Below, piece by piece: positions 25,966-35,200 of a DNA stretch of 64,000 nucleotides. The notes under the pieces are model-generated. The model was given only the letters and a program-made list of their open reading frames with translations. It was not told the origin of the DNA and did no database searches. Where the stretch lies: assembly GCA_965233625.1 (NCBI GenBank), contig OZ247499.1:2976001-3040000 (forward strand). The letters are read 5' to 3'. A program made the position numbers and the translations under genes. This DNA is from G965233625 sp965233625 (GTDB lineage: Bacteria > Planctomycetota > Planctomycetia > Pirellulales > Pirellulaceae). Within the stretch, counting starts at the first letter, position 1; the number at the start of each line of letters is the position of its first letter.

Positions 25966-26019
25966 TTAATATTCCTTGACTTAGTTAATGTAACCCTGTG
26001 ACGCACCCGTGTCACGGGG
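25966..26019 (-). promoter_or_regulatory. Putative promoter and dyad upstream of the MerR/TPR gene
   Basis: Reading leftwards, TTACAT (25993-25988) and TATTAA (25971-25966) are 16 bp apart, 50 bp before the ATG. Abutting the -35 on its upstream side is an inverted repeat at 25994-26019 (CCCTGTGA facing TCACGGGG, one wobble). The dyad is suitably placed as an operator for the MerR-type protein, or could be part of the sulfatase terminator. There is no run of T after it. Confidence 0.4.
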
Positions 26020-26107
26020 AAACTACGGCCAACAACAGGTTTTTCCCGGATTTGTCAACTTTGCAGATTAGGCAGAAAGGGCGGAATTGGCGTCGTTCAT
26101 CACGCCG

Positions 26108-28321
26108 CTATTTCTTCTCGCCGTACACCGGCGGCTTCCAGTCTTTAGGCAGTCGACCTTGCGGACGCACGCCGTAAGCATCCGCGGGAATGGGATACCC
26201 CTTTTGCAATGGTAGATTGTCGGGCAGGTGCTTGATGCGGATGTCTTTGTACTGGATCTTCATCGCGGGGCCGACGTGCACTTGCACCGCCAGGACGCCT
26301 TCCAGCTTGCGGCCTTGTTCATCCAGGTCGATCAGGTCCGCCGTCATGTGACCATCGATCCAGTGCTGATGTTGATTGCCGCGGACCAGCACGCGGAAGT
26401 CGTGCCATTCGTCAGGTGCAAACGTCTTCACGGGCATTTTGCCCACAACCCACGGTTGCCCCTGCGGATCAACGACCACCTTCTCGCCCGTGTGCGAAAG
26501 AATGCGGCGGCCCCTTTCTTCGTACAGCATGCCGTTGTATTCCGGGCGGTCGGCCACGACGTCGCATTGATAGCCGGTAACGATATCCAGCCCCAGATCG
26601 GGCCGCGATACGCCGCGGTACTGGATGCCGCTATTGCCGCCCTTGCTGACTTTGACCTTCATCCGCAGATCGAAATTGCGGACGGTCGAAGGCGTCCAGG
26701 TAAGAAAGCGGTTGGACTTTAGCGTTCCATCCGTCACGCCGGTAATGGCACCTTCTTTCACGGACCAGTATTTGCGGTCGCCCGACCACTGCCGTAGCGA
26801 CTTACCATCGAACAGCCGGACAAAGCCGTCTTTGTCGCCACGCATACTGACCGCGGCAGACGCCACAGGGTGTGGCGGTGTGGACGATGTGAAATTCTTC
26901 AGCGGCAAGAGCGGGCCGCCCAGTTCTTTGACGCGGGCGTCCGTGCGCTGCCGCATGGCTTTCAGGATGTCTGCGTGTTCCGGGCTGGCTGCCAGGTTCA
27001 CCAGTTCATCGGGATCGTTCTTCAGATCGTGCAGGAACTCGTGATTCTTGTGATCGACGTAACGCACATACTTGAATTTTGCGTTCCGCACGCCTTCAAA
27101 TGCGGGGATGCGGCTGCGAACGGCGAAATGCTCATGGAAAGATTCCGTCCGCCAGTCTTTGGGCGTCGCACCTTCAACAACCGGCTTCAGGCTCTTGCCT
27201 TGATATCGCTCCGGAATCCCGGCGCCGGCCCAGTCAACAAAGGTGGCGGGCAGATCCAGATTCAGCGCGATTGACTGGCTGACCTTGCCTTGCTGCTCTG
27301 CCGGCACACGCGGATCAGCGACGATCATGGGCACGCGTAACGACTCTTCAAAGTGCGACCACTTGCCCGCCAGACCGCGGTTACCCATGTAATAGCCATT
27401 GTCCGCTGAGTAAACGATGATCGTGTTATCGGCCAGTCCTGCTTCTTCCAGCGCCTTAATGAACCGCCCGATGGCGTTATCGATCCCGCTGACCATGCGG
27501 TAATACGCGCGGACATTCGTCTGATATTTCTCCGGCGTGTTCCACCGCCAGAAGAACCGCTCGCGGTTGATCGTGGTCTTCAGGAAGTCTGGCAGTCCGT
27601 TGAAGATGTCCGGATTGCTCAGCCGTGGCGGCGGGATCTCGTCGGTTTCATACATCCCCTGCACCGCCATCGGCCACGGAAAATGTCCGATGCCCGGCCG
27701 CCGGTCGCTGTCTTCGGCATGGCAGGCGTTGAACCACATGTTGAGTGCGAACGGTTTGCCCTTGGGCTGCGATTTGATGAACTCGATCCCTTTGTCAACG
27801 ATCAGTTCCGTTTCGTGCCGCAACGAACCATCGGGCATCTTCTTGTAGTAAGGGTTACGGCCAATCGCCTGGAACTCGTCGAAGTGATCTTCCCGCTTAA
27901 AGCCCCGCGGCATCTTCGCATGCCACTTGCCGAAGTAGCCGGTGCGGTAGCCATTGGCCCGCAGAATATCGGTATGTAGTTCTTTCACCGCTTCGGGCCG
28001 CGCCACATCGCGGGCGCCGGGTGTGCCGTACGTGCGGCCGGTCAGTCCGGTCAGAATCGTGGTGCGACTGACCCAGCAGATGGAATGGCTGACAAACGCG
28101 TTTTCAAACCGCACGCCACGTTTGGCCAGAGCGTCGATATTCGGCGTCCGCACAATCTTGTTGCCGTAACAGCCCAGCGTGCTGGTCGTCTGATCGTCTG
28201 CAAAAAAGAAAACAATGTTCGGCTTCTCCGCCGCACAAGACGCGCGAGGAACAGCCAAGCCCGGAAGATTCACCAGGCAGCAAGTGAGTAGCAGTGGCAG
28301 GTAGATCAGAATGCGGTTCAT
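26108..28321 (-). CDS. Sulfatase fused to a DUF1080 domain
   Basis: The 737-residue secreted enzyme starts at the ATG at 28321, with signal peptide ILIYLPLLLTCCLVNLPGLA; an upstream frame runs through a non-coding repeat and is rejected. The sulfatase domain (~30-500) has metal ligands in FFADDQTT and the modification site CWVSRTTILTG. The third position of the usual CxPxR motif is Val instead of Pro/Ala. Residues ~510-737 are a DUF1080/LamG-like domain (RLFDGKSLRQWSG, GGNSGIQYRG, DEWHDFRVLVRGN), related to 3-keto-disaccharide hydrolases. It probably acts on sulfated polysaccharide in the periplasm. The cognate formylglycine enzyme is unknown; the FGE-fold protein at 40 kb lacks a key Cys. 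Confidence 0.92.
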   Translation of the reverse strand: MNRILIYLPLLLTCCLVNLPGLAVPRASCAAEKPNIVFFFADDQTTSTLGCYGNKIVRTPNIDALAKRGVRFENAFVSHSICWVSRTTILTGLTGRTYGTPGARDVARPEAVKELHTDILRANGYRTGYFGKWHAKMPRGFKREDHFDEFQAIGRNPYYKKMPDGSLRHETELIVDKGIEFIKSQPKGKPFALNMWFNACHAEDSDRRPGIGHFPWPMAVQGMYETDEIPPPRLSNPDIFNGLPDFLKTTINRERFFWRWNTPEKYQTNVRAYYRMVSGIDNAIGRFIKALEEAGLADNTIIVYSADNGYYMGNRGLAGKWSHFEESLRVPMIVADPRVPAEQQGKVSQSIALNLDLPATFVDWAGAGIPERYQGKSLKPVVEGATPKDWRTESFHEHFAVRSRIPAFEGVRNAKFKYVRYVDHKNHEFLHDLKNDPDELVNLAASPEHADILKAMRQRTDARVKELGGPLLPLKNFTSSTPPHPVASAAVSMRGDKDGFVRLFDGKSLRQWSGDRKYWSVKEGAITGVTDGTLKSNRFLTWTPSTVRNFDLRMKVKVSKGGNSGIQYRGVSRPDLGLDIVTGYQCDVVADRPEYNGMLYEERGRRILSHTGEKVVVDPQGQPWVVGKMPVKTFAPDEWHDFRVLVRGNQHQHWIDGHMTADLIDLDEQGRKLEGVLAVQVHVGPAMKIQYKDIRIKHLPDNLPLQKGYPIPADAYGVRPQGRLPKDWKPPVYGEKK

Positions 28322-28379
28322 CGTTTTCCAGTTCAAAATCAGACGTGGTTTCGGATATAAGACTGTGGCGTTATCCAGG

Positions 28380-28575
28380 CGCCCCATCTGGTCCCCTCGC
28401 CCCTCCGGGGAGAGGGTTAGGGTGAGGGGGCACAGAATTCGTCCTCTATTAACGCTCTGCATAACATTAGCCGGAGGAACAAAAGCTACTTGTTGCTTCT
28501 TAGAAGTAGCAAGCGGGCTCCCCCTCATCTGGCCTTCGGCCTGTCTTCTCCCCGGAGGGGCGAAGAGGGATTATG
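28380..28575. repeat. Inverted pair of LTLTLSPEGRG-type boxes
   Basis: The left box (28382-28431) and right box (about 28515-28568) share CGCCCCTCCGGGGAGA or its complement in opposite orientation, flanking ~80 bp of unique sequence. Reverse translation of the left box gives LTLTLSPEGRG. This is the bulk of the 28322-28640 gap, and no gene was seen in it. It is probably a palindromic mobile repeat unit rather than a terminator. Confidence 0.65.
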
Positions 28576-28640
28576 TCGCTGCCGCAACATAATATCCGCG
28601 CCCATCGCACGGGTTGCAAGTTGTTTCAGAAAGCGGACGA

Positions 28641-30044
28641 TCAGAATTCGCAGTTGCCCGGTGTGCGCGGGAAGGGAATCACGTCGCGGATGTTGGCCAT
28701 GCCGGTCATAAACTGCACGATGCGTTCAAACCCCAGGCCAAAGCCCGAATGCGGCACGGTGCCATACTTCCGCAGGTCGGAGTACCACCAGTAATGCTCT
28801 GGGTCCATCTCCTGCTCAGCCATCCGCGATTGCAGCACGTCCAGCCGTTCCTCACGCTGACTGCCGCCGATGATCTCGCCCACCTTCGGCGCCAGAACGT
28901 CCATCGCCCGCACTGTCAGGCGGCCTTCATCATCGGGCTCGTTCACGCGCATGTAAAACGGTTTGATCGCAGCCGGGTAGTCATGCACGATGACCGGGCG
29001 TTTGAATTCCACTTCGGTGAGAAACCGTTCATGCTCCGACTGCAGGTCGGCGCCCCAGCTTACGGGGAATTCAAATTCCTGCCCGCTGCTGGTAAGAATC
29101 TCAATCGCGTTGGTGTAGGAAACACGCTCGAAGCTGTTATCGCGGATCGTATGCAGCGATTCCAATACGCTATCGTCAATCCGCTGATTGAAGAACGCCA
29201 GGTCTTCTTCACAGTCACGCAGCACATCTTCGGTAACGCGTTTGAGGAACCGCTCGGCCAGCGCCATGTTGTCTTCAAGATCGTAGAACGCAACTTCCGG
29301 CTCCACCATCCAGAACTCTGCCAGGTGCCGCGATGTATTGGAGTTCTCCGCGCGGAAGGTCGGCCCGAACGTATAAACCTTGCCCAGACTGCACGCGAAG
29401 ATCTCCGCCTGCAACTGCCCGGATACGGTCAGAAAGGTGGGCTGGTCAAAGAAGTCAAACCGGTACTCCAGCTTGGCCTTGTCGGCGCCGGCAAGTTTAT
29501 CCAGATCCAGCGTGGTCACCTTGAACATCTCACCGGCGCCTTCACAGTCGCTGGCGGTGATAATCGGCGTATTCACATACAGGAATTCTTCGTCCTGAAA
29601 GAACTGATGAATCGCGCGGCTGATGGCGTTCCGCGTACGCATCACGGCGCCGAAGGTATTGGTGCGCGGCCGCAGATGCGCCCACTCGCGTAGTTTTTCA
29701 AAGCTGTGCCGCTTCTTCTGCAGCGGATAACTCTCCGGGTCGGCCATCCCGTACACACAGAGCGAAGAAGCCAGGATCTCGGTCGCCTGCTTGCCGCCCG
29801 ACTCTTTCACTTCGCCTTCGATAGAAACACTGCACCCAGCCGTTAAGGCGCGGATTTCGTCTTCATAGTTGGGCAGGTCTTTGTCGGCGATAATCTGGAT
29901 GTTCGCCAGGCAAGAGCCGTCGTTGAGTTCAATAAAGCTGAACCCGCCCTTCGAATCCCGCCGGGTCCGCACCCAACCATCCACGCGGACCTGCTGCCCG
30001 ATCATCTCCGGCTGCCGGACCTGTTTCACTGTGGCTCTATTCAT
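28641..30044 (-). CDS. asnS: Asparaginyl-tRNA synthetase
   Basis: This 467-residue class II synthetase charges tRNA-Asn with asparagine. The N-terminal OB-fold (VRVDGWVRTRRDSKGGFSFI) binds the anticodon. Motif 2 is in FRAENSNTSRHLAEFWMVEP, and motif 3 is in GFGLGFERIVQFMTGM, followed by IRDVIPFPRTPG at the C-terminus. Length is normal for bacterial AsnRS, and the SNTSRHLAEFW sequence distinguishes it from AspRS. It appears monocistronic. Confidence 0.97.
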   Translation of the reverse strand: MNRATVKQVRQPEMIGQQVRVDGWVRTRRDSKGGFSFIELNDGSCLANIQIIADKDLPNYEDEIRALTAGCSVSIEGEVKESGGKQATEILASSLCVYGMADPESYPLQKKRHSFEKLREWAHLRPRTNTFGAVMRTRNAISRAIHQFFQDEEFLYVNTPIITASDCEGAGEMFKVTTLDLDKLAGADKAKLEYRFDFFDQPTFLTVSGQLQAEIFACSLGKVYTFGPTFRAENSNTSRHLAEFWMVEPEVAFYDLEDNMALAERFLKRVTEDVLRDCEEDLAFFNQRIDDSVLESLHTIRDNSFERVSYTNAIEILTSSGQEFEFPVSWGADLQSEHERFLTEVEFKRPVIVHDYPAAIKPFYMRVNEPDDEGRLTVRAMDVLAPKVGEIIGGSQREERLDVLQSRMAEQEMDPEHYWWYSDLRKYGTVPHSGFGLGFERIVQFMTGMANIRDVIPFPRTPGNCEF

Positions 30045-30142
30045 CGCTGCTTCCGTGAAGAAATTCCTACTAAGTCAGAACGACTCAGTTTAACGGTTTT
30101 CACCCGCAACGTGTCGCAGTAGCATCAATGAATCAACACACA

Positions 30143-30222
30143 ACCCGTAGGGCAGGCGCCCGCCTGCCGACGAAACGGCGTCCACCCCAACCACCGTCAG
30201 GCAGGCGCCTGACCTACGGGGT
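30143..30222. repeat. REP-like hairpin repeat
   Basis: Two oppositely oriented arms (CCCGTAGGGCAGGCGCC at 30144 and CAGGCGCCTGACCTACGGG ending at 30220) flank ~35 bp. The arms can form a long imperfect stem. It lies between asnS and the GspE-like gene, and resembles REP/BIME-type sequences. It could serve as a terminator for the minus-strand gene to its right, but no T-run is present. Confidence 0.6.
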
Positions 30223-30271
30223 CTTAGATAAGTCACATCGCAAGATTCGCGATGGCAGCACCACCACGCAG

Positions 30272-31504
30272 CTAATCCGCCAGGCCCAGATATTCCGGCG
30301 GGACGTCGCGCAGGATCTCTTCGGTGCTGGTGATGCCCCGTGCTACGCAGACCAGCGCCCGGCGGTGGAATTCGATCATGCCGGCGGCGATGGCGGCCTT
30401 TTCGATGGCGTCGGTCGGGCTTGCCTGCGCGACCAGGCGGCGGATGCCCGTTGTCAGCGGTAGAATTTCGAACAGTCCGGTGCGGCCCGCGTAGCCAATT
30501 TCGTGGCACTTGTCGCAGCCGATGGGACCGTAAATCGATTCTCCTTCGCCCGGCTTCAGAAGTTCACGCACGGCGGCAAAGGTTTCCGGCGCCTCGGTGA
30601 TGTCGTATCCCACGCGGCAATCAGGACATAACGTCCGCACCAGACGCTGCGCGATAACGCCCAGCAGACTGCTCGATAGGAAGTAAGGGTTGGTGTCGAG
30701 CGCAAACATGCTCTGCACGGCGGACGCTGCCGACGGTGCGTGCAACGTCGCCAGCACCAGATGCCCGCTGTTGGCCGCGCGGACGGCTGTTTTGGCGGTT
30801 TCTTCGTCGCGGATTTCGCCCAGCATAATTACATCGGGCGCCTGCCGCAGAACGCTTCGCAGCAGTTCCGGGAAGTCGAGGCCAATCTTGTAGTTCACCT
30901 GCGACTGCCGTACGCCGGGCAATGCAAATTCCACCGGATCTTCCAGCGCGCTGATCTTGCGTGTTCCGTCGGAAAGATAACGTAGGCAGGCGTAAAGCGT
31001 GGTCGTCTTCCCTGTGCCGGTCGGCCCTGTTACCAGCAGCAAGCCGCTGGGGTTGTTCAGCATGGCGGTGAGGGTCGAAAGTCCTTCTTCCGTCATGCCG
31101 AGTTCGCCGATGTTCCGCAGGCCCGCGGCGCGGTCCCACAGCCGCAGCGTCACATCTTCGCCAAACAGTGTGGCAAGCGTGTTGATACGCAGATCCAGCC
31201 GGCGGTCACCCAGTTCCGTCACCCAGCGGCCATCCATCGGGCGGCGGCTTTCCGACAGGTTCATCCCGGCCACGACCTTCAGGTAGTTGATAATCGCGCG
31301 GCCTTTGTCCGCCGGAAGCACGGCAATACGCTGCACCACGCCCAGGCGGCGGACACAGATATCTGTGACTTCGCGATCGCTATGAATGAAGACGTCGCTT
31401 GCTTCGGTATCTGAAGCATGCGTCAGCAACAACTGCACAGCCTGGTCGGCCTCCATGTTCACCAGGTCTTCCGAAGGGAAGTCAAACATCCGGCCGTTAC
31501 TCAT
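30272..31504 (-). CDS. GspE/PilB-like secretion ATPase
   Basis: This 410-residue ATPase of type II secretion or type IV pilus type has Walker A at 160-168 (GPTGTGKTT) and Walker B at DVIMLGEIRDEETA (224-237). A His box lies in SGHLVLATLHAPSA, and a zinc site in CPDC plus CDKC. It lacks the N-terminal GspE/MshEN domain, so it is shorter than typical GspE/PilB (~500-560). The zinc knuckle and LCPDCRVGYDITEAP favour GspE/PilB over PilT. It would power pseudopilus assembly from the cytoplasmic face. No inner-membrane platform (GspF) or secretin gene is nearby. Confidence 0.9.
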   Translation of the reverse strand: MSNGRMFDFPSEDLVNMEADQAVQLLLTHASDTEASDVFIHSDREVTDICVRRLGVVQRIAVLPADKGRAIINYLKVVAGMNLSESRRPMDGRWVTELGDRRLDLRINTLATLFGEDVTLRLWDRAAGLRNIGELGMTEEGLSTLTAMLNNPSGLLLVTGPTGTGKTTTLYACLRYLSDGTRKISALEDPVEFALPGVRQSQVNYKIGLDFPELLRSVLRQAPDVIMLGEIRDEETAKTAVRAANSGHLVLATLHAPSAASAVQSMFALDTNPYFLSSSLLGVIAQRLVRTLCPDCRVGYDITEAPETFAAVRELLKPGEGESIYGPIGCDKCHEIGYAGRTGLFEILPLTTGIRRLVAQASPTDAIEKAAIAAGMIEFHRRALVCVARGITSTEEILRDVPPEYLGLAD

Positions 31505-31612
31505 TGCGCAATTGTATCCTCATCCAAATAATTCGATTCGCCGGAAACGGCAGGTCCGCGGAGATGCGGAACGGACCGCCCTTTGCGTGGTTACTTTTTT
31601 CTAGGGCGTCCG

Positions 31613-31981
31613 TTATTCGTTGTTTTCTGAACGGAGTTTTTCCGCCAGTTCAACCGCGGCTTTCTCGGTTGGTTCTATCTTGAACACCATGTGCATGTTG
31701 AGCACACGCAGCGTGTTGCCGACGATGGTCGTCATTGAATGTAGCACCATCTTGCCGCCATTCTCGCGGAACCGCTTATGGCAGCCCAGAAACCAGCCGA
31801 CACCGCTTGAATCCAGACTGGTCGCACGGGTCATATCCATCAGGACAAAACTGGAGTAGATGTCTTCGCCCAGGGCGTCGGCAAGCGGATCGTTAAACGG
31901 AGAAACCTGCTGCTGATCTACAGAGCCAGAGATCTCTACGAATTTCAGACCGTCTTCTTCTCGAAGAAGGGTGATGTTCAT
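31613..31981 (-). CDS. STAS-domain anti-sigma factor antagonist-like protein
   Basis: This 122-residue single STAS domain is related to SpoIIAA/RsbV. The phosphorylatable serine region is LDSSGVGWFLGC (Ser58/Ser59), preceded by VLMDMTRATS. Proteins like this switch partners with an anti-sigma kinase depending on phosphorylation. No anti-sigma kinase or sigma factor is encoded next to it. It lies 108 bp upstream of the GspE-like gene on the same strand; whether they are co-transcribed is unclear. Confidence 0.88.
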   Translation of the reverse strand: MNITLLREEDGLKFVEISGSVDQQQVSPFNDPLADALGEDIYSSFVLMDMTRATSLDSSGVGWFLGCHKRFRENGGKMVLHSMTTIVGNTLRVLNMHMVFKIEPTEKAAVELAEKLRSENNE

Positions 31982-32137
31982 GCTAATTCCAGAGTGTGAG
32001 TAGTCATCACAATCTTATCTGCCCTATGAAGTCGAAACAAGGAATACCCAAGCCTTTCGTTCCGCAGGCGGATTACGGCAAACCGCCTCACGTGCGCGAT
32101 ACCCCTTCAACCGTTAATACCAGCAGAAATACAACAG

Positions 32138-32167
32138 AAAAACGCCAGCGTCGCGAAACGCTGGCGT
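32138..32167 (-). terminator. Intrinsic terminator of the alpha-2-macroglobulin gene
   Basis: Read leftwards, ACGCCAGCG then TTTCGCGA then CGCTGGCGT forms a 9-bp perfect stem followed by a T-run (TTTTTC). It sits 40 bp after the stop at 32208. The rest of 31982-32207 holds no gene. Confidence 0.85.
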
Positions 32168-32207
32168 GTGAAGGAACGGGTTTTCGAGCCTCTGGACAAC
32201 GCGACTG

Positions 32208-35200
32208 CTACCGGGCGGTGATCTCGGCGGTCAGGGCGGGGGTCCAGTGTTTGTGCTCGTCGGTGTAGTACAGGTACGCGCGGCTGGCCGGGGCGGTGTA
32301 CTTGCCAGGGATGGCGGCGACCAGGCTCAGCGGGAAGCTGGTGCGTTCTTCTTTCGCCAGGGTCCGCCAGTACAGTACGACTTCGCGGCCGAGCACTTCA
32401 TAGGCGGCGATCTTGCCGGACTTGACCAGTTCTTTGAGCTGATCGTGCCGCACTTCCAGACCGCCCGGGATGCCGATGATGGCCGTCGGTGTAGGCAGGT
32501 CTTCGTTGGTACGGTTAACGACTGTCACCATCGCTTCGGTGGCGCCGCCTTCGATCAGCTTGGTCTCCGTCAGCTTGACCTGCATGTGCAGCTTGCAAGC
32601 TTCCGAAGTCTCAGGCTGTTCGCGGTGGTAATCGACGGCGATGCTATAAGGCATCTGCGAACCGCCGGTCATCTGCACCTGCACCTTGTGCGAACCCGGT
32701 GACAGAAGTGTGTCAATCGCAGGCAACTCGATGGCGCCCTTGGTGTCTGCCGTGAAGGCGATAGGTTTGCCGACAGGTTCGCCATCGACCAGCAGTTGCA
32801 ACGTGCCCGGCGCCTTTGGTTTCGCGCGGCTGGCGTCGTATGCGACGATGGCGCGAAGGGCGAGGACGGTCGATTGCGTGCTGCCGAAACGGCCCGCCTT
32901 GCAGGTTTCGGCCAGGAACTGGATCGACTTCTCGACGTTCGCCGCATAGGAAGGATTGTTCAGCCAGGCCGAAACAGCCAGCGCCGTTGTTTCCACCTTC
33001 AGCGCGTCGCCACCACTGCCCACGACCGACACCGTGGCGCCGGACAGCGAACCATCTTCCTGCTGCTTACCAGCGAGTTTATCCAGCATGTGGTTCTCGC
33101 CATCTTTATCGCCGGCGCGGCCCAGCACGTTGGCGGCCAGGGCCATCACGTACGTGTTCTGGGTCTTCTCCGCGGTGTCGCGGACCCACTTCACTTCGCG
33201 GCTCATGTCGGCATCGACGCCGGCTTCCAGCAGCGCCCAGGTGTCGTAGGTGTACTGCACCTCCGGCTCGGCCAGCCACGTGTGCAGCGTGTGCGTCTGC
33301 CGCTTGTAGCCGCCCTTACCGTCCCGCTGGCTGAGCAGCCACTTGCGGGTGCGGTCGAGCATCGCAGTGTCAACATGTGACACCTTCGCCATGTCGGTGA
33401 ACTCCAGCAGGCCGTAGGCCGTCAGGGCGTCGTGTCCGGGATCGGCGCCGAACCACTCGAAGCCGCCGCTCTTGCATTCGAAGCCAATCAGGCGGTTATA
33501 GCCTTTGTCCAGCAGCGCGGCGCTGCGCTCGATCATTGCCGGATCGACACCCTGATGCGATTTGAAGTACTGCTGCGCCATGACCAGCGGATAGGTCGAA
33601 GAACTGGTCTGTTCAAAGCAGCCGTACGGTTCGCGGATGAGCCGCGCGAGAGCTTCGTTCATGCTGGCCAGCGGGGTTGGATACACCACCACCCGCGACT
33701 TCATGCTGCCGGCGACGTAATCTTCAGGAACAGTAATCTCCTGCGTCACCATATCACCGGGCGAGATCAACCCGCCGCGACCGTCTTCGATCGGGAAGCC
33801 ACGCGGCACCACGGTGACAGACCGTGTCACACTGTCAGAATATGGTCCTGCCGAACCGCGGAGCGTCAACGCTGCCGGTCCGTTATGCGGCTGCGCCGTG
33901 AGGCGAACCAGCTTGCGGCCCCGTTCACCTGCGGCCAGTGTTACCGGCAGTTGACCTGTCGCCAGTTGAAACTCGGGGCCAGCTGTCACGGTCAACTGAC
34001 CGCCTGCCAGCGCGGCATCCGTCGCATTCACGACCGCCACAGGCAGATCCACCTGATCGCCCGCGGTGACTTCCAGCGGCAGCTTCGGTTCCAGGTAGAA
34101 CGGCTCGACCGATTCAATCTTCACACTCCCGGCGCCCAATGCCCCGGCAGCGGAGAACGCATCGGCCTGCACCTTGAAGCTGGTGACCGAATCATTCAGA
34201 CCGAACTCCACGGTCGCTTCGCCCTTGGCATCGGTCTTCAGACCAGCATGCCAGAACAGCGTCTCCGTAAAGTCCACCCGCTCACCAGCCTGCCGCCCCG
34301 CACGCACTTCATGCGCGTAAACACGCACCGCCACAAAGTCATCACGCCGCACGCGGGAGGCTGCTTCCAGCCTGAACTCTTCGGCGTCTTCTTCCCGGTC
34401 AGCCTGCCGCAGTGCCTCCTGCAGCTCATCTTGAGCAAACGCAGGGCGTTTCGCAGCAGCACGCGGCTTTTCATCGGCAAGGCGTCGTTGCGGCGCGGCG
34501 TCTTTATTCCCGGCATCTTCGCGGCCCTGGCGACGATCTTCTTCTGGAGCCTCCTGTCCATCACCTGCCTGGCCTTGCTGCTGACCTGCCCCGGGCACAT
34601 TCTTGCCCGCAACTGCGGCTTCGCCCTTGGGCATCGCTGGTGCGGGGGCGGCTGCCTTCTGCTCAACCCGGCCAAAGTCTGCCTCCGCCTGCGGAGCCTT
34701 GATGGCGCCATTCAAGTTATTGAAAAACCGGCGCTTTTTGTTGAACTTTTCAAGTTCACGCCAGGTGGTGCGGCGGAAAGCCAGCGCCCGGCGGGCGTCG
34801 TCGCCATGTGTCGCAATAAACTTGTCGAGTTTGAAGTAAGCGAAGCGGCGCCATCCCTGTACACCAAGCAGCAGGTCCACCGCCAGCGGCGCCTTCTCGT
34901 TGTTGGGGTCGAGGTAAACGTGCGCGTCGGCCAGATCCTGCACCTCATCTTCCAGCAGCACCATCACGGGCAAGCTGGGCGATTGCTCGCGACGGTCGAT
35001 CATTTCCAGCACGCTATCGTCAGTCACGTTGAGTCCGACCACAGCGCTGACAGGTTTTCCATCAGCAGTCGTCGTTCTGATTTTCAGCTTGGCCCGGCCG
35101 CCGGGTGTGTACTGCTTGGCATCCGCTTCGATCTCGATCTTGACCTGTTCGCGCGGTGGGACAAAGACCAGCCGTTCAGCCAGGGGCTGACCTTGCGTGG

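Noticed and set aside
28322..28528. N-terminal extension of the sulfatase frame
   Set aside because: It reads through the LTLTLSPEGRG repeat with no signal or Shine-Dalgarno; the ATG at 28321 starts the signal peptide.
28614..29693. 359-codon plus-strand frame
   Set aside because: Antisense to asnS.
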